Below, in pieces: positions 7,964 to 16,200 of a stretch of DNA of 28,211 nucleotides. A model generated the notes under the pieces. That model was not told the origin of the DNA and did no database searches. It saw only the letters and a list, made by a program, of their open reading frames with translations. The position numbers were made by a program, and so were the translations under genes. The stretch's first letter is position 1. Every line of letters begins with the position of its first letter. Origin of the DNA: Nitrososphaera sp. UBA210 (GTDB lineage Archaea; Thermoproteota; Nitrososphaeria; Nitrososphaerales; Nitrososphaeraceae); contig DADA01000071.1 of assembly GCA_002494895.1 (NCBI GenBank), positions 1 through 28,211 of the forward strand. The letters run 5' to 3'.

Positions 7964-9187
7964 TCATGCTTCTGCCGGTGCATTGGGCCACAGGTATGAA
8001 TCAAGACTACAATCAGCCGCGGCGATCTCGGATACAGGCTTCTTTTTTCTTGTCGGTTCTGACTTCGGTTTTGTCTTGTGATCTTCCTCTAGGCGAGCTT
8101 TTGCCGCGGCGATCAGCTCTTGTATCTTGTGCAGCTCTTTGTTTGCTTTGTCAATCGCGGTATTTTTCAGCCTTAATTCATTATCCAGCTGATTGAGCAT
8201 TTGTTTCCCCTGGTTGAACTTGATTCGATCCTGATGCATGATTGCCGACATGCCGTAGTGCGAGAGGTAATTAGTAGCGAAATGGATCAATGTTTCGCCG
8301 AAAACGATGCGAGGATCTTTGCCAAGGGCCAAGGCTTGCGTCTTTGACATCCTCTCAATGCTCAGGAGCACTTCTTCTGTGATCGGCAAACGTGAAATAA
8401 TAGCGTACATCCTGTCTTTGCTCAGCATATCGGCCTGCTGTTGAGCAAGCTTTTCCTTACTCTTGATAAGTCGGACTAGCTCCCATTCGAGCTGATCGAT
8501 TCTGCTGAGCCATTGCACCGCTTGCTTGGGATCATGCCCAAGTTTTTTCAGTGCTTCATTATATTCAACAATCTTCTCCAGAGTCACCAGCCCACAAGCG
8601 CCGAGCTTGTTCCTGATAGTCTTGAGGCGTGCCAACTCATCCAGGGTGGTCTTTGCATCTTCAAGAGCCTGCTCGCTCTGCAGCTTTGCTTCGTCCCGCA
8701 CTTTGTTGTAGGCTTCGGTTTGCACTGCAATCTCCTTTGGTACCTCTTTCTTTTCTTGCAATATTGCTGGCACCTTCGATACTTCAATCCCTTCATCTTT
8801 GGCCAGACGGACAGTGCTGACCGTCGCCGTGACAAGCTCGCCGGCGGTCGTGCCAGCCAACGCCGGCGCCGCCAATAGTTCCAAGACGACCTCTTCGAAC
8901 AATTCGCTCGAGGTCTCGAAGCTCACGCCCTTTTCACTCGCTCGCAGGAGAAGTTGGGTGGCAGGCACGACGGTCTCTGGCGGGACACCAGCCTTCCGTA
9001 ACGCCACCGCCCGCGATCGAATCGCTTCGACAGTCTCCTTCCCGAGAGCATCTTCAATCTCTCTCACAATGCTAGTCACCGTTCCTTGTCCGACGTCAGC
9101 CTGCAGGGCAATATCGTCTCTTGGGATGCCGTCATGGAGGTAGAGCTTGATGACTTTTTTTCGCTTTTCCCGACCGATTTCTTTCAA
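7964..9187 (-). CDS. HTH and coiled-coil protein of unknown function
   Basis: This 407-residue protein probably starts at a TTG (9187), since no ATG is in frame upstream. Residues 8-45 contain a helix-turn-helix (GIPRDDIALQADVGQGTVTS) resembling resolvase/sigma-like HTHs that read a DNA site. The middle (about 165-215 and 235-265) and residues 325-370 are long charged helices with coiled-coil heptads, and the end is basic (KTKPKSEPTRKKKP). It looks like a DNA-binding structural or regulatory protein that oligomerises. A 19 bp palindrome lies about 70 bp upstream of the start, and a related inverted repeat precedes the next gene downstream, which fits autoregulation plus control of 7467-7829. 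No enzyme motif is visible. Confidence 0.65.
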   Translation of the reverse strand: MKEIGREKRKKVIKLYLHDGIPRDDIALQADVGQGTVTSIVREIEDALGKETVEAIRSRAVALRKAGVPPETVVPATQLLLRASEKGVSFETSSELFEEVVLELLAAPALAGTTAGELVTATVSTVRLAKDEGIEVSKVPAILQEKKEVPKEIAVQTEAYNKVRDEAKLQSEQALEDAKTTLDELARLKTIRNKLGACGLVTLEKIVEYNEALKKLGHDPKQAVQWLSRIDQLEWELVRLIKSKEKLAQQQADMLSKDRMYAIISRLPITEEVLLSIERMSKTQALALGKDPRIVFGETLIHFATNYLSHYGMSAIMHQDRIKFNQGKQMLNQLDNELRLKNTAIDKANKELHKIQELIAAAKARLEEDHKTKPKSEPTRKKKPVSEIAAADCSLDSYLWPNAPAEA

Positions 9188-9258
9188 TAAAGTACATATG
9201 CAAACATCCCTATTTAAGGTTTATAAGAATTGCATCTTTACTGGCCATAAGTGGTGAA

Positions 9259-9277
9259 GTTTATGTTAAACATAAAC
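9259..9277. promoter_or_regulatory. 19 bp perfect palindrome (putative operator)
   Basis: GTTTATGTT and AACATAAAC flank a single central A. It lies about 70 bp upstream of the TTG start at 9187, behind a TTAAATA-like box at about 9213-9220 (minus strand). A weaker form of the same motif precedes the neighbouring gene (7835-7850). Confidence 0.5.
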
Positions 9278-9383
9278 AAATTAACCTATTAATAGAAAGT
9301 TCTGGGCCCTGATTCGATGGCCACTAACGTAAGGATTTACCCCGCCCGACGGCTCCGGCATCATGAAGAACCATCATCTGTTT

Positions 9384-9499
9384 CGTCAGATAGTCCGTCA
9401 GATCCACCGTCAAATCACTGATGTCAACTTGCACATGCCAGTACTGGCATCATGAGATGATCGATGCGTTGTTACGCATAGTGATTTGACGATTTGACG
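9384..9499. other. Highly structured non-coding region: nested palindromes and repeats
   Basis: Three direct CGTCARAT motifs (9384, 9396, 9408, spaced 12 bp) face two inverted copies (9484-9491, 9492-9499). The inner pair makes perfect 12 bp arms (9408-9419 and 9480-9491). The 60 nt between the arms holds a perfect 16 bp palindrome ATGCCAGTACTGGCAT (9435-9450), a small hairpin ATCAT-GAG-ATGAT (9449-9461) and a hairpin ATGCGT-TGTT-ACGCAT (9464-9479). No protein-coding reading is convincing. It may be a regulatory RNA, a protein-binding array, a replication-type site or a mobile-element end. Confidence 0.7.
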
Positions 9500-9630
9500 G
9501 TTCCGCGCAGTGGGACTTGACGTTGTCCTGACCACCCCAAACGGCTCGACGGTCGCCGGGGAAGGCAACGGACTTCCAACTGAATACGGGCAACCTAATA
9601 AACCGCCAATATTCTCAACCATGGTAGTCA

Positions 9631-9876
9631 TTGCCTTCCGGGACCACGATCACATTTTACGGCGGAGTAAACGAAGTGGGAGGCAACAAGATCCTCCTGA
9701 GCGACAACGATACGAGCATCTTTCTTGACTTTGGCAAGGGGTTTACCCGGCGCGCAAAATACTTTGAAGAGTTCCTGAACCTGCGGGTTGCAAATGGCAT
9801 GGTCGACTTTTTAGAGATGGGCATCATTCCTGATGTGGAGGGCATCTATAGAGAAGACCTGCTGGAGATGGCATGA
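9631..9876 (+). pseudogene. Truncated RNase J-like metallo-beta-lactamase gene (N-terminal fragment)
   Basis: The 81-residue frame contains ITFYGGVNEVGGNKILL, FLDFGKGF and PDVEGIYREDLLEMA. This matches the first 75 residues or so of archaeal RNase J-like beta-lactamase-fold exonucleases. It stops exactly where the family's metal-binding HxHxDH segment should follow, so no active site can form. The start is a weak TTG without a clear ribosome-binding site or TATA box. I read it as a gene remnant, possibly from an insertion or excision next to the folded region upstream. A small functional protein is possible but unlikely. Confidence 0.7.
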
Positions 9877-9966
9877 AGTCTTAGTCCTTTAGAGCTCATT
9901 GGTGGGATATGACGGATTCAATAATGTACTCGGAAATCCTGTAGTAAAGGACCATTACATACATAC

Positions 9967-9973
9967 TATAATT
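9967..9973 (+). promoter_or_regulatory. TATA box of the transglutaminase-like gene
   Basis: TATAATT is centred 29 nt before the ATG at 9999. This implies a leaderless or nearly leaderless transcript. The preceding 90 bp hold no gene. Confidence 0.5.
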
Positions 9974-9998
9974 CAAGTCATTTCTTTAACTCCATATT

Positions 9999-11729
9999 AT
10001 GCGACGTTCGGCATTCATCACATCGCTGGTAGCATTAAACCTCCTGGTGGTGATGTTTCCCCGATATGCGATTGCGCTTGAAAGTGATTCTTCTTATCAA
10101 ATTACGATACCACAAGTCGGAATCAAGAATTCCGAGGATAGAGAAATAAGCTCCATTCCGTCTGGTTATCCGACACTTCTGTTTTGCGATATAAGAAATG
10201 ACACGCCAAAAGTGCAGCCTTATGTAATAATAATTGAAATCAGAGATTCTGACGGCTTTACGATATCCCTCCAGCTTCAAAGCGGTAGGCTTGAACCGTA
10301 CCAATCATACAACATGGGAAGTCTTTGGACGACAGGCGAAGACGATAATTACGAGGTTAGAGCATTCGTAGTATCCGATCTGAGTAACCCACAGATCCTT
10401 TCAAGTGTGGCTCAGAAGGACTTTACGGTGACTGAATCTGCACCTCCTACAGGGACCTATCCCCTGCAACCATACTCGGATAGTCTCTTAGATGACGATT
10501 CGTTATACTATGAAGACCTGATTTTCGATCACGTTTCAGCCGCCGATTTATTGCTCTCCGAAGCTTTTGATGCCTTCAGCGTTGGCAATTCCGACGATGC
10601 GAAGGACAAGGCACGCGAAGCAAGGGCAGAGATAAAAAGCGCAAACGAGATTTACCTAGACAATGAAAGCATATTCAGCAAAGATCAAGCCAAGATCCTA
10701 GAGCTTTCAATGGAAATTCGCAGGGATCAGAGCATCATTCTTATCCAGATCTTGGATATTCTTGAAGAGGCAGATGAAATAGACTACGAGTTGCAATACA
10801 TACAAACTGTTGAGGACGCCGATCTCATTCTTCCAAAATTGGAGCTCTTTTACAGAGGGGTAGACGAGCTTGCAGGAGACGTAGGCAACTTTGCTGATGG
10901 GATGGATCTTTACCGAGAACGCTATCCAGACCTTGGACTAGATGAGGAGTTTGTGGGGGCCTATAGTGACCTTTCGGAGGCACTGGAGGACTTTGCCGCT
11001 CAGGGACAAGTCATTATTCAAAACATCAAGAACGATTTCCTCGCAGATTATGTATCTGTGGATGACAAGGAAATTCCGACCGACTACGAATCGACGATTC
11101 CTGAAGACATTGTGTCGCCCGAGCTTGGTGAATTTTTTGAAAGTTTCGATAATAACGGAGACGATGCGATAGACATTGGTGAGGCTCAAGAGTTCTATTA
11201 TTGGGTTGAAGAGAATATCGAGTACAGATATGACGATGAAGACGAGGTTGACCCGGTAGTAGGGAGCATTGTAGGCGATAATAGAGCTGGAAGGGACTTC
11301 AGGCAGACGCCAAATGAGACCTTTCAAGAGAGGTACGGTGATTGTGAAGACACGGCTACGTTGGAACTCGCCTTCTATAACTACTTCAACGTGGAGGCCT
11401 ATGTGGTCGGTGTGAATGCAGTAAGCACTGAATCGATAGATCACGCTGCCACTATTGTCAGATTATCTGATGATATTGAAACGTTCCAAGAATTTCTTGG
11501 CGGCATAGTCTATTATGAACTGGAAGAAGATAGCACTGATCTTTACGGTTCCCCGGTGACGTCAGGTGTTTACATGCTGGTCGACAACGCATACTCCGAC
11601 ACTTTTGGTGATCTTAGTGGAGGACTAGAGGAAAACACTTTCACCATGCAGTGCATGATACCTCTTGATCTTGGCTATGATGACGATTGGGATGATGTGG
11701 TGGGTGCCTGTTCCGTGCCCATGGACTAG
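9999..11729 (+). CDS. Secreted transglutaminase-like (papain-fold) protein with EF-hand-like loop
   Basis: This 576-residue exported protein has a signal peptide at residues 1-27 (basic MRRS, hydrophobic core, end near YAIALES). Then follow a beta-rich N-terminal domain (about 30-150) and a long acidic helical region (about 165-360). An EF-hand-like loop DNNGDDAIDIGE starts at D384. The transglutaminase-like core has the triad C449 (GDCEDTA), H482 (DHAATIV) and D529 (LVDNAYSD). Archaeal proteins of this fold usually act as cysteine proteases or amidases rather than cross-linkers. The very high Asp/Glu content and the calcium-type loop suit an extracellular protein. No C-terminal anchor is visible, so it is probably released or bound non-covalently. 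The substrate is unknown. Confidence 0.75.
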   Translation: MRRSAFITSLVALNLLVVMFPRYAIALESDSSYQITIPQVGIKNSEDREISSIPSGYPTLLFCDIRNDTPKVQPYVIIIEIRDSDGFTISLQLQSGRLEPYQSYNMGSLWTTGEDDNYEVRAFVVSDLSNPQILSSVAQKDFTVTESAPPTGTYPLQPYSDSLLDDDSLYYEDLIFDHVSAADLLLSEAFDAFSVGNSDDAKDKAREARAEIKSANEIYLDNESIFSKDQAKILELSMEIRRDQSIILIQILDILEEADEIDYELQYIQTVEDADLILPKLELFYRGVDELAGDVGNFADGMDLYRERYPDLGLDEEFVGAYSDLSEALEDFAAQGQVIIQNIKNDFLADYVSVDDKEIPTDYESTIPEDIVSPELGEFFESFDNNGDDAIDIGEAQEFYYWVEENIEYRYDDEDEVDPVVGSIVGDNRAGRDFRQTPNETFQERYGDCEDTATLELAFYNYFNVEAYVVGVNAVSTESIDHAATIVRLSDDIETFQEFLGGIVYYELEEDSTDLYGSPVTSGVYMLVDNAYSDTFGDLSGGLEENTFTMQCMIPLDLGYDDDWDDVVGACSVPMD

Positions 11730-11773
11730 CTAGAAATGAAGGTTCCTTTCAGAGATGTATTCCAGGATAGAAG

Positions 11774-12523
11774 CTAACTTTTGACTAGGGAATCACCGGC
11801 ACCAAATATTCTCAACGCGCTCCTCCCCTGCTCTGTCAACGCTACTTCGCTCTTTCTCCCCCTTGCTCTTACCTCGGCAAAGTGCCACTCTTTCTCGAGT
11901 GGATCGAGGATGGCGCGGAGTCTGCTGTGGGGCGCGCTCCTTGTCTGCGACGGCTGGTAATCCGGCATGAGCTTCAGTGCCTGGAGCTCATCTATCAGCT
12001 CTTTTTTCGTTATACGTTCGGCTGGAGCTCTACTGATAATTGACAGGACCTGCAGCGACTCGGTCGTCGGCATTATGATCTGATATACAGGCAAAAAGTC
12101 AGTGGCCGTGACCTTGCGCTTTTCCGCGGTCACAGACGGCCCACCCTCTTCATAGTCAAGCTTGGCATAGTATGGTGTTCCCTTCCAGAGCATGCACGCT
12201 ATCATGCCAGCAATCGACACTATCTTGCTTCCTGTAGAGACGTTAACATGAACGTGGTTGCCCTTTTCCGATTCGAAGATCCGCCTGTACTCCTCCAGGC
12301 AGCCAAAAAGATCGAAAATGTCCGCATAAGCATCGTGGACCTCTATGTGTGGATGCTTCTCGAGGGTCTGATGAACTTGCTTTCTTCTGTCAGACGCGGC
12401 ATCGGTCTTGCTTTTGGAGAGGAGGTAGACTTTGTCGGCTCTAAACTCCACTAGAGGACCTGTCACGCGGGCAGGCGGGTCGAACCCGACTGGTGAAATA
12501 TGCACCCTGAGATTGGCTCTCAC
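11774..12523 (-). CDS. CARF-domain transcriptional regulator (HFX_2341/DUF6293 family, Csa3-like)
   Basis: This 249-residue protein starts at a GTG (12523) placed about 28 nt from a TATA box, hence leaderless. The N-terminal half opens with RVHISPVGFD and ADKVYLLSKS and carries the nucleotide-binding loop NVSTGSK (residues 93-99) of CARF domains, which sense cyclic oligoadenylates in type III CRISPR signalling. Residues about 150-245 form a winged-helix domain. Csa3 regulators have this build and act as dimers on palindromic operators. A 27 bp near-palindrome fills the gap to the divergent nuclease operon, its likely target together with its own promoter. No CRISPR array or cas gene is in this window, so the ligand source must be elsewhere, or the ligand may differ. 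Confidence 0.85.
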   Translation of the reverse strand: MRANLRVHISPVGFDPPARVTGPLVEFRADKVYLLSKSKTDAASDRRKQVHQTLEKHPHIEVHDAYADIFDLFGCLEEYRRIFESEKGNHVHVNVSTGSKIVSIAGMIACMLWKGTPYYAKLDYEEGGPSVTAEKRKVTATDFLPVYQIIMPTTESLQVLSIISRAPAERITKKELIDELQALKLMPDYQPSQTRSAPHSRLRAILDPLEKEWHFAEVRARGRKSEVALTEQGRSALRIFGAGDSLVKS

Positions 12524-12546
12524 GACTATTCGAATTAGTTGCTAAC

Positions 12547-12555
12547 GATATAAAT
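12547..12555 (-). promoter_or_regulatory. TATA box of the CARF regulator gene
   Basis: On the minus strand it reads ATTTATATC and is centred about 28 nt before the GTG start at 12523. It directly abuts the palindrome at 12556-12582. Confidence 0.6.
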
Positions 12556-12582
12556 GTTGTTCACGATATTAACGTCAACAAC
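12556..12582. promoter_or_regulatory. 27 bp near-perfect palindrome, likely CARF-regulator operator
   Basis: The left half GTTGTTCACGATA and the right half (read on the other strand) GTTGTTGACGTTA agree at 11 of 13 positions around a central T at 12569. The site fills exactly the space between the two divergent TATA boxes, so it covers both TFB-recognition regions. A dimer bound here would control the regulator gene and the PIN/zinc-ribbon/helicase-nuclease operon together. Confidence 0.7.
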
Positions 12583-12590
12583 CATAAAAG
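12583..12590 (+). promoter_or_regulatory. TATA box of the PIN-helicase operon
   Basis: CATAAAAG is centred about 26 nt before the ATG at 12613, which predicts a leaderless mRNA. It abuts the palindrome on its left. Confidence 0.6.
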
Positions 12591-12612
12591 CCGATTTCAC
12601 CATCTCTATGGT

Positions 12613-13035
12613 ATGACAAATCAAAAAGTCCTACTTGATTGCTGCACAATAATTGCAGCAAAAGATGGCAGGCCTGACGCAGTTGCGTTTCAAAAGAAAC
12701 TGAGCCGGCGCAAAGATCTAGAATTGCTGGTCCCAGACTTGGTGGTGCAGGAAGTATCCAGGATAGCCCGGATTCCGCTTGAAGAGGCAGAGCGACTGGC
12801 GGGCTCGTTTTCATCGGGGACGGTAGAACGCCTCGTGGACGACGAATCCATAGAAAGAGACGCCAACGAGCTTGACCAGAAATACCTATCGTGCCACTAC
12901 CCGGATAGCCATTACCTCGTTCATTGCAGGAACACAAGTGCAGTCCTTGTTACCTATGACAAAAAGCTAAAGGAAGTTGCCAGAATGGAAGGCATCATGA
13001 CCTGTTCGCCTGGCAACTACAGGTTCTACCAGTGA
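12613..13035 (+). CDS. PIN-domain nuclease
   Basis: This 140-residue protein has the acidic residues of the PIN fold: D9 (LLDCCTII), E47 (VVQEV), D98 (YPDSHYL) and D116 (VTYDKKL). PIN proteins are Mg2+-dependent RNases or structure-specific nucleases. Many are VapC toxins, but no antitoxin gene adjoins this one. Instead it is the first gene of an operon: its stop overlaps the start of the zinc-ribbon gene (GTGA), and the helicase-nuclease gene follows 10 bp after that. The context suggests a role in nucleic-acid processing tied to the helicase and controlled by the CARF regulator. The domain call is confident; the substrate is unknown. Confidence 0.85.
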   Translation: MTNQKVLLDCCTIIAAKDGRPDAVAFQKKLSRRKDLELLVPDLVVQEVSRIARIPLEEAERLAGSFSSGTVERLVDDESIERDANELDQKYLSCHYPDSHYLVHCRNTSAVLVTYDKKLKEVARMEGIMTCSPGNYRFYQ

Positions 13036-13232
13036 TAGAAATGGCGCTAGCTGAACCGATAAGGCAAGATATAGTCGAAATTGATGTCGTAATTGATGAT
13101 GCATCAGGGGATACCGAATGCCCTGACTGCCATACAGCCTTGACCCAGTACTATGATTGGGATATCCTGCAATACGTCTGTGAGAACTGCGGAACTGAAC
13201 TAGAGCAGGCTAGTTTCCGTCAAGGATATTAG
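13032..13232 (+). CDS. Small zinc-ribbon protein
   Basis: This 66-residue protein starts at a GTG overlapping the stop of the PIN gene (GTGA), which implies translational coupling. Its two CxxC pairs, C30-PD-C33 and C50-EN-C53, make a zinc ribbon like those of TFB/TFIIB-type or RNA-polymerase-associated proteins. The first 25 residues are acidic. A ribbon this small probably binds a partner or nucleic acid, most simply one of its operon neighbours. There is no catalytic motif. Confidence 0.75.
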   Translation: MIEMALAEPIRQDIVEIDVVIDDASGDTECPDCHTALTQYYDWDILQYVCENCGTELEQASFRQGY

Positions 13233-13242
13233 GTGAGAGAAC

Positions 13243-16200
13243 ATGGGATTGATCTTGCAGGCAGATATGGCTCTGAACAAAGCCCAGCTCAAAGCCGTCG
13301 AATGCGATCCTGATGCTGCTTTGCTAATAGTAGCAGGTCCGGGTAGCGGCAAGACGCGCACAATAGTTTATCGTGTAAAGCATCTGATCGACCATCACGG
13401 GATCAAGCCTTCAGAGATTCTTTGTCTGACATTCTCTGAAAAAGCCACAGAAGAGATGAGGACCCGCATAGAGAAAGAGACCAAGAGTGCAGAAGTCGAG
13501 ACCTCTACCTTTCACTCATTCTGCCTGAGCGTTCTTGAAGAATCGGTGTTTGACACCGGCATTAGCTACAAGTCCGGCCTTATTACCAGGACAAATACCC
13601 TTGTCTGGGGGCTTCGAAACATTGACAAGTTTGGCTTTGAATCAATCCAGATTGGCAACAATGCAGTTGACGTAATCGAGTCCATTATTGACGGGATAAG
13701 CGCGTTCAGAGACGAGCTTGTCTCGCCCAAAGAGCTCAAGGACTATGTGACGAGAAAGAAGGCAGAGCTCGTTGCCCAAAAAGACCAGATTGCCGCCAGT
13801 GGGCAGAGCCCGGGCAACGGCAAGAAAAAAGCAAGCAGGAAAGCAGCCGAGCAGGCCACTCCGGACCTGGAGGACATCGAAGAGCAGATTGCATTTGTCA
13901 ACCAGCTCGCCGACCTGCAAAAGGTCTATGAAAGTTACGAATCATTCAAGCGTAAAGAATCGCTCATTGATTTTGACGACATGCTTCAGATCGTTGTCGA
14001 ATTGTTTCGAAAGAGGCATGATGTGCTAAAGCGCTACCAGGAAAGGTATGCTCATGTTCTTGTGGACGAGTTCCAGGACAACAATTATGCCCAGCTAGAG
14101 CTTGTGAAACTGTTGTGCCCTTCGGGCAACGTTACAGCGGTAGGCGACGATGACCAGAGCATCTACCACTTTAGGGGCGCGTACCTTACCATTTTCGAGG
14201 ATTTCAAGCAACATTATGGCGCAAATGCACGGATAGAAAAGCTGGAGCAGAATTATCGAAGCACGAAAAAAGTCGTCGCACTTGCCAAGCAGCTGCTCGA
14301 TCCTGTTCCAGAGAGGGAATTGAAGGATCTCTATTCTGAAAACGAGGACGGCAGGGTCGTAGTCGCCAGCTGCTCCACAGACGCCGCCGAGGTCGATTAT
14401 GTTGGGAAAAAGATAAGGGAAGAACTGTTGGGCAAGGAGCTAAAGAGAAGGGACGGAAGCACTGCTCCCATATCATACAGAGACATTGCTATACTCTCCA
14501 GGCGCAGGTTCGAAGGGGTCAAGTTTGCCAGGTCGATCCGGGCTCAAGGCCTGCCCTGCACCTTCATCGGCGAGACACGCATCTTTGCGTTGGGGATAAT
14601 CAGGGACTTGATTGCATACCTAAAGGTGGCCAGTGACCCGCTGGCCAATGGCGTCGAGCTTGCACGCATAATGATGATACACGGCCTGCCGGAAAAAGAC
14701 ATCAAGATCATTAACCACGAGGCAAAGCACAAGACAAGAAAGCTGGGACGTAGAGCTGAGAATGCGATGGGTCCAGATGGCGAAAAATTGGGCTCCCGGA
14801 AAGATGACTATAACGGCAACCGCAACTTTGGCACAGACTTTGTTCACACTGTGATGGAAGAGCTGGCGACAATGCCAGACACCTCGCCTATTGCCGGCGA
14901 CATTTCAAACCCGAATCTCGTTCGTGACGTCTATCAGCAGGTAATGCGGATCATTGATGCCCGCAACAAAAAAGCGCTGTATGATTTTGTCTACGATGTT
15001 GTGATGGCCCAGACCGACATCTACAGGAGGACGCTAAAGAATCCCACTCCGGAATCAGAGAAAAACCGTCTGGCTCTGCATGAATTCATGCACCTGGTTC
15101 AGGATTTCGAAGCTATCACAAAGAAGGCCACCCTGAAGGACCTGCTTGATCACCTTGACATGATGAATGACTTTGACATCGACATAAGGCAGGATGAGAC
15201 TGCCCTGGACGCCATTGTTGTCACTACGATTCATCAGAGCAAGGGGCGAGAGTTTCCGATCGTGTTTGTCGTTGACGTTGCCGACAGAAGACTCCCTATG
15301 CGCTTTACGGAAAAGAAATTCTATTGCCCAAGCGAGCTTTCGCACAACGTACGAAAAGGAGAATTGAGTGAAAAGGAGCTTTTCCTGCAAGAAGAACGCC
15401 GGCTTCTCTATGTCGCAATGACCCGTGCCCAGCACCACTTGTTTCTGACGCTTGCAGAGCTCTATGGCGACAATGCCAGAAAGACAAAGCCATCGCTATT
15501 TCTGACGGAACTTGATATCGAGAATAACCCGCATGTTGAGTTCATGCACTATGATGCCGATGTTGACCTGCCGCTTGTGGCCGCAAATGACAGCAGGGTT
15601 GAGCAGATTAAGCACGAGTACCAGCTGCTGGTCACAAAGTTCATCGAGCAGATGCAGCTCAATAGCGCGCTTGAAAAGATGGTCGAGCTTGCCGTCATTG
15701 CATACTATCAGTCTGGCAGACCGCTTGCTGAATTCAAGATAGAGGACGTGTTTCCGCACGGGCTTGAACAGCCTCTTGCAGAAGAAAAAAGAAAGGCAAT
15801 AGAGATGCAGCTGAGGGATGACCATCATGTCGCACTCGTTGATCCCGACAATATCCACTTTAGCCCTTCGGCTCTGAACACTTACCAGAAATGCCCCCTG
15901 AAATACAAGTTTGCCCAGGTGCTTGAAGTCCCGACGCAGGCCAGGACCTACTTTGATCTGGGGACAGCTGTCCACGCTGTTGCGGAAGGGTTGACCCGGC
16001 GCCAGATAGAAGAGAAAGGGTATCTTCCAACGATGGAAGATGCGCTGGCCCTGCTTGACAAATACTGGGTCTCTAACGCGTACCAGAGCACAATGCAAGA
16101 GCAGGAAGCCAGGGAAAGCGCGGAAAAGATGTTGCAATATTTTGTTCGCTGGTGTGCCGAGCGCAGGGGGCTTGGATGCAATCCTGTCAGTGCTGAAACG

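Noticed and set aside
9510..9728. 72-residue plus-strand frame upstream of the RNase J fragment
   Set aside because: It overlaps the RNase J-like fragment in another frame, has low-complexity composition and no recognisable motif.
12613..13035. VapBC toxin-antitoxin pair
   Set aside because: The PIN protein has no adjacent AbrB, RHH or HTH antitoxin. The neighbouring small gene encodes a zinc ribbon, and the operon continues into a helicase-nuclease.
11774..13232. CRISPR array or cas genes beside the CARF regulator
   Set aside because: No regularly spaced direct repeats with unique spacers and no Cas protein motifs were found in the window. The Cas4-like cysteines belong to the helicase-fused nuclease.
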